Below, one piece after another: positions 34,910-44,113 of a stretch of 64,000 bases of DNA. Each line of letters begins with the position of its first letter. Position 1 is the first letter of the stretch. Under the pieces are notes generated by a model. It was not told the DNA's origin and did no database searches. It saw nothing but the letters and a program-made list of their open reading frames with translations. A program made the position numbers and the translations under genes. Origin of the DNA: Candidatus Tectimicrobiota bacterium (GTDB lineage Bacteria > JACPUC01); contig JACPUC010000011.1 in the NCBI GenBank assembly GCA_016192455.1, positions 62,001 to 126,000 on the forward strand, read 5' to 3'.

Positions 34910-36502
34910 TCAGCCCAATCCCCGCAGCTTGCAGCCCTCCTGGCGCAGCTTGAACTTCTGCACCTTGCCCGAGGCGGTGAGGGGAAAGCGGTCGGTGACG
35001 TGGACGTGCTGGGGGATTTTGTAGCTGGCGATCTTCCCCTTGCAGTAAGCTTGCAGCTCCTCCTCCGTGAGCCGCATGCCGGGGCGCAGCTCCACGAAGG
35101 CCATGCCCACCTCGCCGTAAACCTTGTCCGGCACCCCCACGACGCACACCTGCTTGATGGCGGGATGACGGCTGAGGAAGTTCTCCACCTCGATCGGGTA
35201 GATGTTGGTGCCGCCGCGGATGTAGAGCTCCTTCAGGCGGCCGGTGACCCGCAGGTGGCCGTCGGGCTCGTGCACGAAGAGGTCGCCGGTGCGCAGCCAG
35301 GCGTCGGGGGTGATCGCCTGCGCCGTCTCCTCCGGCATGTTGTAGTAGCCGCGGGTGATGTTCGGGCCGCGCAGCCAGAGCTCGCCGGAAGCGCCGCGCG
35401 GCGCCTCCTTGCCCGTCCGCGGGTCGACGATGCGCACCTCGAGGTAGTCGTGCGGCACGCCCACCGTGGTGGCGATGATCTCCGGCGTGTCGTCGGGGCG
35501 ATTCTTCGACACCCCCATCGTCTCCGACATGCCGAAGCCGCTGAAGAGACGAACCCCTGGGAAGTTGCGCAGAATCTCCTCGATGAGGGCCGGCGTGGAG
35601 GGCGCTCCCCCGATCCAGGCGAAACGCAGGGAACTGAGGTCGCGCGAGGCGAAGTCGGGGCGGGCCATCATCATCTGAAACATCGTCGGCGTGCCGGAGA
35701 TGATGCTGATGTGCTCGCCTTCGATCAGCTCGAGGGCGCGCTCGGCGTGGAACGTCGGCAGGGCCACGCTGGCCGCCCCCGCGTAGATGGCGCCGTTGAC
35801 GCCATAGGAGAAGCCGAGGATGTGGAAGAACGGCCCCAGCATGAGGATGCGGTCGGCCGGGGTGACGTTGGCGTACTCCCGCAGCGTGCGGGCATTCAGG
35901 AGCACCTGCCCCTGGTCGAGCATGGCGCCCTTCGACTTGCCGGTGGTGCCGGAGGTGTAGATGATGAGCGAGATGTCATCGGGCCTGACGACGGCGCGGC
36001 GCGCCGCCAGGTCGGCGTCGCCCCGTCGTTCTCCCAGGCGCACGAAGGTGTCCAGCGTCATGCCGCCGGGGAATGCGGCCTCCCCCACGCTGATGACCTG
36101 GCGCAGCCTCGGCAGGGCGGCATGGCCGAGGCGCGGCATGATCTCGCTCAGCATGGCGTGGTAGTTGGAGCCGAGAAACTCGGGCATGGTCAGCAGCGCC
36201 ACGCTCTCCGATTGATGCAGGCAGTAGCGCAGCTCCTCGGTCCGGTAGCGGGTGTTGACGGGCACCAGCACCGCCCCGATCTGCGCCAGCGCAAGCTGCG
36301 CCGCGATCCACTCGGGGCAGTTTTTCAGCAGCAGCGCCACGTGCTCGCCAGGCTCCACCCCTTGGGCCAGGAAGGCGCGGGCGTAGGCCGTGCTTTGCTG
36401 CATGAGCGTGTGGTAGGTCCAGGATTTCTCGGCATCCTTGACGGCGAGACGGTCAGGCTGGCTGGCGGCGATTCCTGCGAAGTGATCCCAGATCGACTCC
36501 AT
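34910..36502 (-). CDS. AMP-dependent acyl-CoA ligase
   Basis: A 530-residue class I adenylate-forming enzyme. YTSGTTGKSKG lies at 182-192, FSGFGMSETMG near 325, YNMPEETAQAITPDAWLRTGDLFVHEPDGHLRVTGRLKELYIRGGTNIYP near 395-445 and the acyl-AMP lysine region LTASGKVQKFKLR near the end. The start at 36502 (MESIWDHFAG) is where homology begins. It is divergent from a LivK gene, again pairing CoA activation with a HAAT uptake system. Chain length or aromatic specificity cannot be told. Confidence 0.88.
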   Translation of the reverse strand: MESIWDHFAGIAASQPDRLAVKDAEKSWTYHTLMQQSTAYARAFLAQGVEPGEHVALLLKNCPEWIAAQLALAQIGAVLVPVNTRYRTEELRYCLHQSESVALLTMPEFLGSNYHAMLSEIMPRLGHAALPRLRQVISVGEAAFPGGMTLDTFVRLGERRGDADLAARRAVVRPDDISLIIYTSGTTGKSKGAMLDQGQVLLNARTLREYANVTPADRILMLGPFFHILGFSYGVNGAIYAGAASVALPTFHAERALELIEGEHISIISGTPTMFQMMMARPDFASRDLSSLRFAWIGGAPSTPALIEEILRNFPGVRLFSGFGMSETMGVSKNRPDDTPEIIATTVGVPHDYLEVRIVDPRTGKEAPRGASGELWLRGPNITRGYYNMPEETAQAITPDAWLRTGDLFVHEPDGHLRVTGRLKELYIRGGTNIYPIEVENFLSRHPAIKQVCVVGVPDKVYGEVGMAFVELRPGMRLTEEELQAYCKGKIASYKIPQHVHVTDRFPLTASGKVQKFKLRQEGCKLRGLG

Positions 36503-37034
36503 CTCTCCCTCGCTCGTTGGTCGTCTGCCTCTGCGGGGAGGCGCCGTCTGCGCCGACGCGGACCGCCTCGGCCTGCCTTTGCGGCAGACAGGGGCCGCGA
36601 AGCGAAACAGGCCGTTGGGCTTCCCTAGTTGCACCTGACGGGGCTGCCGGACCGCGTGGGGATGGCCGCGCCGAACACCGGGGGTGGAGGCTGAGCATGT
36701 CACGATCCGCGCGCCGCCGCAAGCCCCCTGGCCGGGCCTCGCGAGACGCGGCGGGTCTCGCGCCTCCTGATAGGAAGCGGCGTTCGGTGCTTCGGGGCGC
36801 CGCCCCCTCCTTGACGATGGGAGTAAAAAAGTTTGACGGCTTAACAGAACCGTGCTAGAAGTCAAGAGCATTTCCAACGTGGGGCGAGCCGTCTTGCAGC
36901 TTGCCGGGCGCTGCGCCGGCGGGCAGCGGCGGGAGGAGGAGGGGTGGTGCTGCGCGCGGCTCCAAGTCGCGCCGCCTCGCCACGGGCTCGCCCCTTGCGC
37001 TGGCCGGTTCCAATGGTTCAAGGGGGAAGAGGAG
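36503..37034. other. Divergent promoter region
   Basis: A 532-base spacer. The plus-strand promoter at 36833-36861 is described separately. No gene is supported; the leader from about 36868 to 37034 is GC-rich. Confidence 0.5.
36833..36861 (+). promoter_or_regulatory. Promoter of the 37-47 kb uptake/catabolic cluster
   Basis: TTGACG (36833-36838), a 17-base spacer, TAGAAG (36856-36861) preceded by TGC (extended -10). An additional TTGACG lies at 36811. It is set in a local AT-rich patch about 170 bases before the first ATG. Confidence 0.55.
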
Positions 37035-38249
37035 ATGAGTTCAGGTCTGCGGCGTTTTGCATGCACGGTGGGTATCGTCCTGAGCTGCCTGTGCCTGGGG
37101 GTCGGTCTGCTTGCGTCCGCGGCGGCTGAGGGACAATCGCGCGAGCCGATCAAGATCGGGCTGCTCACCCCCCTGAAAGGTGCCCTGGCCCAAAACGGCA
37201 CCGATGTCTCCGAAGGCGTCAGGCTTTACTTCTCGGAACAGAAGAGCGAACTTGCCGGGCGGAAGATCGATCTCATCATCGAGGACACCGCCAGCGACGT
37301 GAACACCGGCCTGACCAAAGCCCGCAAGCTCATTGAACGCGATCAGGTGAAGGTCATCATTGGGCCGGTTCACAGCGGCGTCGCCATGGCGATCCGCAAC
37401 CTGGTGGATGACCGCAAAATCCCGCTCGTCATCACCCAGGCAACGGCGAACGCCCTGACGCAAGAGAAGGCGAGCCCGTACATTTTCCGTCCGTCGTTCA
37501 CCAGCGCCCAGATGCATCTCCCCTTGGGGCCGTACATGGTCAAGAAGCTCGGCTGGAAGCGCGTCGCGGTGCTGGCCCTGGACTACGTGGCGGGTCGCGA
37601 GCAGGCGGACGGGTTCATCAAGAGCTTCAAGGAAGCCGGCGGCACCGTGGCCCTCGAGCTCTACCCCAACCTCGGCGCCACCGACATGGCGCCCTACCTG
37701 ACGCGCATCCGCTCCGAGGCTGAGAAGCTCGACGCCGTGGTGGCCCTCCTTTGGAGCCCGACCGCCATCCATTTCGTGAAAGGCTACCAAGACTTCGGCC
37801 TGAAAGGGAAGCTGCCCCTCTTCGCTCATGGGGCCACGGTGGATGAATCGTTTTTCCCCTCCGAGGGGGATGCCGCCCTGGGGATTCTCAGCCACCTCTT
37901 CTGGTCGCGGGTTCTCGACACCCCGGAAAACAAGCGCGTCTCGAAGCTCATCCAACAGCAGTACAACCGCCCCATGGCCAACAACCACGATCTCGGCTAC
38001 ACCGCCGCCAAGGTGGTGGGCGAGGCGGTGAAGGCAGTGAAGGGCAACGTGGAAGATCAAGCGAAGTTCCTGCAGGCCCTGCGGCAGGTGCGCTTCGAGG
38101 CGCCGCGCGGCCCCTTCCGCTTCGATGACAAGCAGAACGCCGTGATCAACGTCTACATCCGGCGGGTCGAGAAGGTGAACGGCCAGCTCGAGAACGTCGT
38201 CATCGACACGATTCCGGATGTCGACCAGTTCTGGAAGCCGAAGATGTAG
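37035..38249 (+). CDS. HAAT-family solute-binding protein, LivK type (paralogue 1)
   Basis: A 404-residue periplasmic binding protein with signal peptide (GIVLSCLCLGVGLLASAAA, cleavage near residue 31) and mature start EPIKIGLLTPLKGALAQNG. The distinctive core GPVHSGVAMAIRNLVDDRKIPLVITQATANALTQE is shared nearly word for word with the protein at 42503-43717. AGAGGAG lies just before the ATG at 37035. First gene after the strong promoter, directly upstream of two catabolic enzymes. Confidence 0.9.
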   Translation: MSSGLRRFACTVGIVLSCLCLGVGLLASAAAEGQSREPIKIGLLTPLKGALAQNGTDVSEGVRLYFSEQKSELAGRKIDLIIEDTASDVNTGLTKARKLIERDQVKVIIGPVHSGVAMAIRNLVDDRKIPLVITQATANALTQEKASPYIFRPSFTSAQMHLPLGPYMVKKLGWKRVAVLALDYVAGREQADGFIKSFKEAGGTVALELYPNLGATDMAPYLTRIRSEAEKLDAVVALLWSPTAIHFVKGYQDFGLKGKLPLFAHGATVDESFFPSEGDAALGILSHLFWSRVLDTPENKRVSKLIQQQYNRPMANNHDLGYTAAKVVGEAVKAVKGNVEDQAKFLQALRQVRFEAPRGPFRFDDKQNAVINVYIRRVEKVNGQLENVVIDTIPDVDQFWKPKM

Positions 38250-38458
38250 CGCGGCGCGCCGGGCTCGCTTGGGGCGGCGCGGACTGCGCTCTCGCGCGCC
38301 GCCCCGCAGCCGCGGCGCACTTGGGCGGCGCCTCGTCCCGCCCGTCGCCGCGCCAAGGTGGCGCCATGCCGGCGGCCCGGCGGAGAGGTTGGGCATCCCC
38401 ATCCGCCGAGACATTCCATCACCACAGCCAAGGCAGTACGAATCACAAGGAGGTTGAC

Positions 38459-39838
38459 ATGTGCCAGGCGACGGCGACACCCAGTCTGAGCTACGAGGAG
38501 CTCTTGCACCAATCCCGACCAGCGATTGTCGATATCTCCGGCCTGAGCCCGTACGCCGAGCACCTGGCGAGCCAGCCGGAGGCTCGGCACTCGCACGTCG
38601 GCTTCTTCGGCTACGGCAGCACCAAGGCGGGGGATCGGGTGCTCATCGCCGTTGACACCGAGTACGACCCCATCGTGCCGAACGCCATTGCCAAGGCCCT
38701 GCGGGCGCGCGGCGCCAAGGTGGACATCATCACCGTCGATAAGGGTTTCAACAAGGAGTTCGACGAGCTGGATGAGATCCGCGTCAGCATCAGGCGGGAG
38801 TCGTGGAACACCAACCCGCGGCGCTGGGAGGGGACCCCCTGGATCGAGGAGCTTGCCGGCACGAAGAAGTACGACCTCCTTATCCACGGCAAGGGGGGGC
38901 CGGTGGCGCCGTCGTCGTACCGCTACGCCATGATCCCCTGGCTCGGCGTCGATCACTTCGCCGGCCCCAGCACCATCTACCCCCGCGACCTGCAGAAGCT
39001 GATCAACGTGAAGTCCTGGGCCAACTTGTGGGGGAAGGGTCGCGGCGGCAAGGTGCGCATCTCCGACCCGGAAGGGACCGATTTCTCCTTCACGCTCCTC
39101 GAGGAGTACTACGACGGGCGCTACGGCTTCACCGACACGCCGCACTGGGGCCACATGTTCTCCCACCCCACGCTGCCGATCCATGAGCGCGACGACGCCA
39201 CGGGGATCGTCAAGGGCACCACCAACCACTTCTCCCGCCCCTTCCCGCAGATCACCGTCCACCTGGAGAACTGCGCCGTCACCAAGGTTGAGGGGGGCAA
39301 TGAGTACGGCGCCGCCTGGCGGGAGGTCCTGGAAGAGACGAAGAACATCAAGTACCCCAGCTTCCCGCGCCCCGGCCTCTTCTGGCTGTGGGAGGCGGCC
39401 ATCGGCACGAACCCGAAAATCCGCCGTCCGCCCAACATCCACCTGCACTCCTCCGGCGGCCACGAGTGGGAGCGCCGCCGCGCGGGCGTCATCCACCTCG
39501 GCTTCGGCACGGGGTGGCGCGGCCCGGAGGAGCGCTATGCCATCGAGCACGGGCTCACCTACGGCCACCTGCACGTCCATCTCCTCTTCCCGACCGTGGA
39601 GGTGACGACGAAGTCCGGCGAGACCCTGAAGGTGATCGAGCGCGGCCGGTTGAACGCCTTTGACGATCCCGAGGTGCGCGGGCTGGCGACGAAGTACGGC
39701 GACCCCGATGAGCTGCTGCGCGTGGACTGGATTCCGGAGATTCCCGGCGTCTCCGCGCCCGGCTCGTACGCGGAGTACGCCAAGAACCCCGTCCCCTGGC
39801 ACTACAAGGACAAGGAGCGGGGAGCGGGGGCGGCGTAA
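38459..39838 (+). CDS. M29 aminopeptidase/2,5-dihydroxypyridine dioxygenase-superfamily protein
   Basis: A 459-residue cytoplasmic protein. The N-terminal Rossmann-like segment GDRVLIAVDTEYDPIVPNAIAKALRARGAKVDIITVD and the C-terminal His/Glu-rich part (EAAIGTNPKIRRPPNIHLHSSGGHEWERRR, TYGHLHVHLLF) resemble the fold shared by M29 metallopeptidases and NicX-type iron dioxygenases, whose metal ligands are C-terminal His/Glu. An excellent AAGGAGG lies 6 bases before the ATG. Which branch it belongs to is unclear, so ring cleavage or amide hydrolysis are both possible. It precedes a creatinase-like gene. Confidence 0.6.
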   Translation: MCQATATPSLSYEELLHQSRPAIVDISGLSPYAEHLASQPEARHSHVGFFGYGSTKAGDRVLIAVDTEYDPIVPNAIAKALRARGAKVDIITVDKGFNKEFDELDEIRVSIRRESWNTNPRRWEGTPWIEELAGTKKYDLLIHGKGGPVAPSSYRYAMIPWLGVDHFAGPSTIYPRDLQKLINVKSWANLWGKGRGGKVRISDPEGTDFSFTLLEEYYDGRYGFTDTPHWGHMFSHPTLPIHERDDATGIVKGTTNHFSRPFPQITVHLENCAVTKVEGGNEYGAAWREVLEETKNIKYPSFPRPGLFWLWEAAIGTNPKIRRPPNIHLHSSGGHEWERRRAGVIHLGFGTGWRGPEERYAIEHGLTYGHLHVHLLFPTVEVTTKSGETLKVIERGRLNAFDDPEVRGLATKYGDPDELLRVDWIPEIPGVSAPGSYAEYAKNPVPWHYKDKERGAGAA

Positions 39839-39940
39839 GAGCGCCGGCGTCCGCGTCGCATGCCGCGCTGCGGGGAGGCGAGGCCGGGAGGCGCGTCCAG
39901 CGCAGCGGGGCGGGGGCTTGCCGCGGCAGGGAGGTGCAGC

Positions 39941-41182
39941 GTGGAGAAGCTCGCGTACGGGGTGGGAGCGGTTGATTGGCAGGGGCGCATCGACTTCGCC
40001 CGCATGCGGCGGGAGCGGCTCGCCAAGGCCCAGGCGGCCATGAAGAAGCACGGCATCGCCGCCGCGCTGCTCTACCGCTCCGATAACATCCGCTACCTCA
40101 CCGGCGTGCGCGGCGCGCCGGAGTTCGTGCCCGGGCTGCGCTACGCCCTGGCCTTCGCCGAGCACGAGCCGATCATCTACGAGCTGGGGGATACCCTCGA
40201 GTTCAACCGCCACCACTGCCACTGGATCAAGCCGGAGAACTGGCGCTTCTCCTACTGCTGGCTGAACGGCATCGGCGGCCCGGAGGCGTCGCGCGAGACC
40301 GGGCGGAAGTGGGCCGCCGCTATTGCCCGCGACCTGGCGGAGCGCGGCCTGAAAGGGGAGAAGCTCGGCGTGGACGGCATCGACGACGTGGCGCGCGAGG
40401 CCCTCGCCGCCGAGGGGATCAGCGTCGTCAGCGTCACCCCGGCGATGCGCGAGGCGCGCCGCACCAAGACGGCGGACGAGATCAACTGCATGCGGGTGGC
40501 GGTGAACATCTCGAATGCCGGCTACGCCGACCTCTGCCGCCAAGCGAGCCCCGGCATGCGCGAGTGCGACCTCGGCGGCTCCGCCATCAACGCCATCTGG
40601 CGGGCGGGCGCGGAGGCCGCCGTGGCCACGCCGCGCTCCGGCCCCTTCACCTACGAAGTCACCCACATCACCAACACCGACCGCATCATCGAGCCGGGCG
40701 ACCTCATCACCATGAACGTCTGCAGCACCACTTACATGGGCTACCGGGTCTGCATCTACCGCAGCTTCAAGGTGGGACGAAAGCCCACCGCCAAGGAGAA
40801 GGACTGGTACCAGAGGATGTATGACCGCATCTACGCCGTGATCGGCGAAATCCGCCCCGGCGCCACCACCGCGGACGCCGCCAAGCACTTCCTGCCCGCC
40901 AGCACCTGGGGCTACGAGGCCGATGAGCGGCTGCTGGTGGCCGAAGTCGGCCACGGCCTTGGCATGGGCTACGAAGAGCCGGTGATCAGCCGCATCTGGT
41001 CGGAGAAGTATCCGCAGCCGATCGAGCCCGGCATGGTGATCGCCGTCGAGTCGCGCGAGGGGGAGCTCGGCTATGGCGGGGTGCGCATGGAGGAGATGGT
41101 CGTCGTCACCGAGACCGGCCACGAGGTCGTCTCGAACTGGCCCTCGGAAGAGATCATGCCCATCGCGGCCTTCACGATCTGA
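39941..41182 (+). CDS. M24 pita-bread-fold protein, creatinase-like (metal ligands replaced)
   Basis: A 413-residue two-domain protein: N-terminal creatinase-N-like domain (about 15-175, with LLYRSDNIRYLTG) and C-terminal pita-bread domain. In metal-dependent M24 peptidases the first two ligands are Asp in GDxxxxD and GYxxD; here they are N259 (GDLITMN) and C271 (GYRVC). H338 (GHGLG), E370 (AVESREG) and E384 (RMEE) remain. Creatinase shows the same loss and works without metal, so hydrolysis of a guanidino/amidino or similar C-N bond is more likely than peptidase action. The GTG at 39941 has GGGAGG upstream. Confidence 0.8.
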   Translation: MEKLAYGVGAVDWQGRIDFARMRRERLAKAQAAMKKHGIAAALLYRSDNIRYLTGVRGAPEFVPGLRYALAFAEHEPIIYELGDTLEFNRHHCHWIKPENWRFSYCWLNGIGGPEASRETGRKWAAAIARDLAERGLKGEKLGVDGIDDVAREALAAEGISVVSVTPAMREARRTKTADEINCMRVAVNISNAGYADLCRQASPGMRECDLGGSAINAIWRAGAEAAVATPRSGPFTYEVTHITNTDRIIEPGDLITMNVCSTTYMGYRVCIYRSFKVGRKPTAKEKDWYQRMYDRIYAVIGEIRPGATTADAAKHFLPASTWGYEADERLLVAEVGHGLGMGYEEPVISRIWSEKYPQPIEPGMVIAVESREGELGYGGVRMEEMVVVTETGHEVVSNWPSEEIMPIAAFTI

Positions 41183-41203
41183 GGGGGCTGAGGAGGAGGA
41201 GCC

Positions 41204-42226
41204 ATGAAGCGCAGCAGCAGCGTAGCAGTCCTTGCCGCCGTCGTCGCGCTGGCGCTGGTCGGCGCGCACCTCCCCCTGCCTGGCTGGGCGCCGCCGGCCC
41301 GGGCGGAGGAGAGCGTTCGGCTCGGCTACCTGTCGGTGATCTCCTTCGCCCCGGTCTACCTGGCCGAGGACCAGGGATTCCTCAAGGAGCAGGGGCTGAA
41401 GGTCGAGTACGAGCGTTTCGTCTCCGGCTCCAAGATGGTCGCCCCCCTGGCGACCGATCGCCTCAACATCTCGGCGGGCAGCATCAGCGCCGGCTTCTTC
41501 AATTCCCTGGCCCAGGGGAGCGACTTTGTGGTCGTCGCCGATAAGGGCCAGTTCCGCCTGGGGTACGGCTTCAACCACATTGTTGTCAGGAAAGACCTCG
41601 TCGACAGCGGTCGGGTGAAATCGCTCAAGGACCTGAAGGGGATGAAGGTTGCGCCCAACGCGCCGATGAATATCCTGACCTATTTCCTGGGGAACGGTCT
41701 GGAAGAGGCCGGGATGACGCTGAATGACGTTGAGATCGTCTTTGTCGACTTCCCGAAGATGCCGGCGGCGTTGCAGAACAAGGCGGTGGCGGCCGTGGTC
41801 TCCGGCGAACCGTGGGGGGCGCGCATTCAGAAGTTGGGATTCGGCGTGCGCCTCCTCAGCACCGAGGATGTCAAGGCCACCAGGGAGGCCCAGGGCGCGG
41901 TCATCATGTACTCCGGGAAGTTCGCCCGCGAGCGCCGCGGCACGGCGCAAAAGTACATGAACGCCTACCTGAAGGCGGTCCGCTTTTACAACGAGCACGG
42001 GATGAAAGCGCCGCAGGTGCTGGACGTGCTGGAGAAGTGGACGAAGGTGCCGCGGGATATCATCGAGGCGTCAATTCCGTTCTACCTCGACAAGGACGCC
42101 ATGCCGCACACCAAGAGCCTGATGGAGATGCAGGCGTGGTTCCACGCCAAGGGCGCGGTGAAGACGATGGTGCCGCTGGAGCGCATCGTCGATCTCAGCT
42201 TCGTGAAGGCCGCCGCGGCAAAATAG
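41204..42226 (+). CDS. NMT1/TauA-type solute-binding protein
   Basis: A 340-residue binding protein. The signal peptide spans residues 1 to about 34 (AVLAAVVALALVGA, cleavage near ARA). The mature part begins ESVRLGYLSVISFAPVYLAEDQGFLKEQGLKVEYERF, the NMT1/SsuA pattern, with ITYFLGNGLEE-like and PAALQNKAVAAVVSGEPW segments. GGAGGAG precedes the ATG. It sits 22 bases after the creatinase-like gene but has no cognate permease here. The only such permeases in the window are at 19-21 kb. Confidence 0.88.
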   Translation: MKRSSSVAVLAAVVALALVGAHLPLPGWAPPARAEESVRLGYLSVISFAPVYLAEDQGFLKEQGLKVEYERFVSGSKMVAPLATDRLNISAGSISAGFFNSLAQGSDFVVVADKGQFRLGYGFNHIVVRKDLVDSGRVKSLKDLKGMKVAPNAPMNILTYFLGNGLEEAGMTLNDVEIVFVDFPKMPAALQNKAVAAVVSGEPWGARIQKLGFGVRLLSTEDVKATREAQGAVIMYSGKFARERRGTAQKYMNAYLKAVRFYNEHGMKAPQVLDVLEKWTKVPRDIIEASIPFYLDKDAMPHTKSLMEMQAWFHAKGAVKTMVPLERIVDLSFVKAAAAK

Positions 42227-42502
42227 AGAAGATAGGCGGCCGCCCAGCGCAGGCGGTGGGTGCGCCAAGGCGTAGGGGTGGGCCTAGAGGCGGGGAGAGG
42301 GGAGCGCGGGGGTAAGCCTCCAGGGTGTCTTGGCTCCGTGAACCCCGACCGTCGACCGGCGCCAAGCACCACTCAGCCGCTCACCGGGCGGCATCCGCGG
42401 CAGAGGGGGCGCCTTGCCGCCCCGGGAAACGACGCCTGCCGCCGCACCCCAACGCATCGCCGGCGCGCCAACCCGAGGCGAGTAACGGGAGGGGAGAGGA
42501 CC

Positions 42503-43717
42503 ATGTGCCGACTCAACTTGAGCATGAAGCGAGGCTTGTGGGCCGCGGTGATCACCCTGGCGACCCTGGCGGCGACCGTCGCCCCGCGCGCCGCCGGCGG
42601 TCAGGCGGCCGGGCCGATCAAGATCGGGCTGCTCACCGCTATGACGGGGGCCCTGGCCGAGAATGGGACCAGCATCGCCCAGGCGGTGAAGCTCTATTTC
42701 TCGGAGATCGATAACCAGGTCGCCGGGCGGAAGATCGAGCTCATCACCGAGGACACGGCGAGCACGGTGAACACCGGGATCACCAAGACCCGCAAGCTCC
42801 TGGAGCGCGATGGGGTGCACCTCATCCTCGGCCCGGTGCACAGCGGCATCGCCATGGCGATCCGCAACCTCGTGCACGGCCGCAAGGTGCCGCTGGTCAT
42901 CACCCAAGCGACCGCCAATGCCCTGACGCAGGAGCAGGCCAGCCCCTACGTCTTCCGCGCCTCCTATACCTCGGCCCAGGTCCACCTCGGCATGGGGCCC
43001 TACCTGCGGCAGAAGTTGGGCTGGCGGCGCATCGCCATCGTGGCCTTTGATTTCATCGCCGGCCACGAGCACGCCGACGGCTTTATCGGCAGCTTCAAGG
43101 AAGCCGGCGGCGAGGTCGGCCTCGAGCTCTACCCGGCGCTCGGCGCCACCGACATGGCTCCCTACCTGACGCGCATCAAGTCCGAGGCAAACCGGCTCGA
43201 TGGGGTGGTTGCCATCCTCTGGGGCGCGGCCTCCATTCACTTCATCAAGGGCTACCAGGATTACGGGCTGAAGGGGAAGATTCCCCTCCTCGCCTATGGG
43301 GCGACGATGGATGACGCCTACCTGCCCACCATGGGCGAAGCAGCCCTGGGCATCCCAAGCTGGGAAATCTGGTCGCGCGTCCTTGACACCCCGGAGAACA
43401 AACGCTTCGCGCAGGTAGTCCTGACGGCCTACAACCGGCGGGTGACCCGTAACCACGAGCTCGGCTACACAGCCGCCAAGGCCGTCGGCGAAGCCCTCAA
43501 AGCCGTCCAGGGGAAGGTGGAAGACCAGGAGAAGTTCCTCCAGGCCCTGCGCCAGGTGCGCTTTGAATCGCCGCGCGGCCCATTCCGCTTCGATGACAAG
43601 CAGAACGCCGTGGTCACCGTCTACATCAGGGAGGTGCGCAACGTCGACGGCCAGCTTGAGAATGTGGTCACCGACAGCATGCCCGACATCGATCAGTTCT
43701 GGAAAGCGCGCAAGTAG
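42503..43717 (+). CDS. livK: HAAT-family solute-binding protein, LivK type (paralogue 2)
   Basis: A 404-residue protein, the same length as and clearly a close paralogue of the 37035 gene (shared GPVHSG(V/I)AMAIRNLV, LVITQATANALTQE and LGATDMAPYLTRI). The signal peptide is in residues 1-35. GGGAGGGGAGAGG precedes the ATG at 42503. It heads the adjacent livHMGF set and so is the likely dedicated binding protein, while paralogue 1 may offer a second ligand range. Confidence 0.9.
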   Translation: MCRLNLSMKRGLWAAVITLATLAATVAPRAAGGQAAGPIKIGLLTAMTGALAENGTSIAQAVKLYFSEIDNQVAGRKIELITEDTASTVNTGITKTRKLLERDGVHLILGPVHSGIAMAIRNLVHGRKVPLVITQATANALTQEQASPYVFRASYTSAQVHLGMGPYLRQKLGWRRIAIVAFDFIAGHEHADGFIGSFKEAGGEVGLELYPALGATDMAPYLTRIKSEANRLDGVVAILWGAASIHFIKGYQDYGLKGKIPLLAYGATMDDAYLPTMGEAALGIPSWEIWSRVLDTPENKRFAQVVLTAYNRRVTRNHELGYTAAKAVGEALKAVQGKVEDQEKFLQALRQVRFESPRGPFRFDDKQNAVVTVYIREVRNVDGQLENVVTDSMPDIDQFWKARK

Positions 43718-44113
43718 GCAGCGCGCCCGCGGCCCGGCAGGCGGCGCGCCGCAGGGCTGCGGCTGGAGTTGCGCCCCTCCAGCGGTCGGCGCGCGGCACT
43801 CCTGTTTTTCCCGGAATTGCTGAACATCGCGGAGGGGGGGCGGCGCGTGTCTTGAGTCTCACCGGTGCGCGTCAAAGGGTGTTGTGTCTCGCTTTTTGCG
43901 AAAAATGATCCACAACGAGGCTTGCCGCGCACCAGTGATCCACAAAACTCCACAAGGACGGCGCCAGGGCGCAGAGCTTCGCCGAAGCAGGCGTCGAACA
44001 AGCCGCCCTGGCCTGGTTTGAAAGCCTCGGCTGCGCCGTGGCAGCGAGGCGGCGGGGCGCCGCGCAGCGGTCAGACAGCCCGACGTAGCCTTCCACCCCT
44101 GCGGAACTGAGGA
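43718..44113. other. Spacer before livH with repeated TGATCCACA motifs
   Basis: A 396-base spacer. TGATCCACA occurs at 43906-43914 and 43936-43944 (30 bases apart), with a related AACTCCACAA at 43946-43955. A small inverted repeat surrounds GCTTTTTGCGAAAAA (about 43891-43905). It may hold the livH promoter and an operator. No gene is supported. Confidence 0.45.

Noticed and set aside
38153-41998. Minus-strand open frame of about 1280 codons
   Set aside because: It lies antisense to the M29-like, creatinase-like and binding-protein genes, all with clear family motifs; it is Arg/Val/Asp/His-rich with no motif, a GC-rich antisense artefact.
43900-43960. DnaA-box cluster or replication origin
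   Set aside because: The 9-mers differ from the DnaA consensus by at least one base, only two match well, and there is no AT-rich unwinding region or dnaA/dnaN gene.
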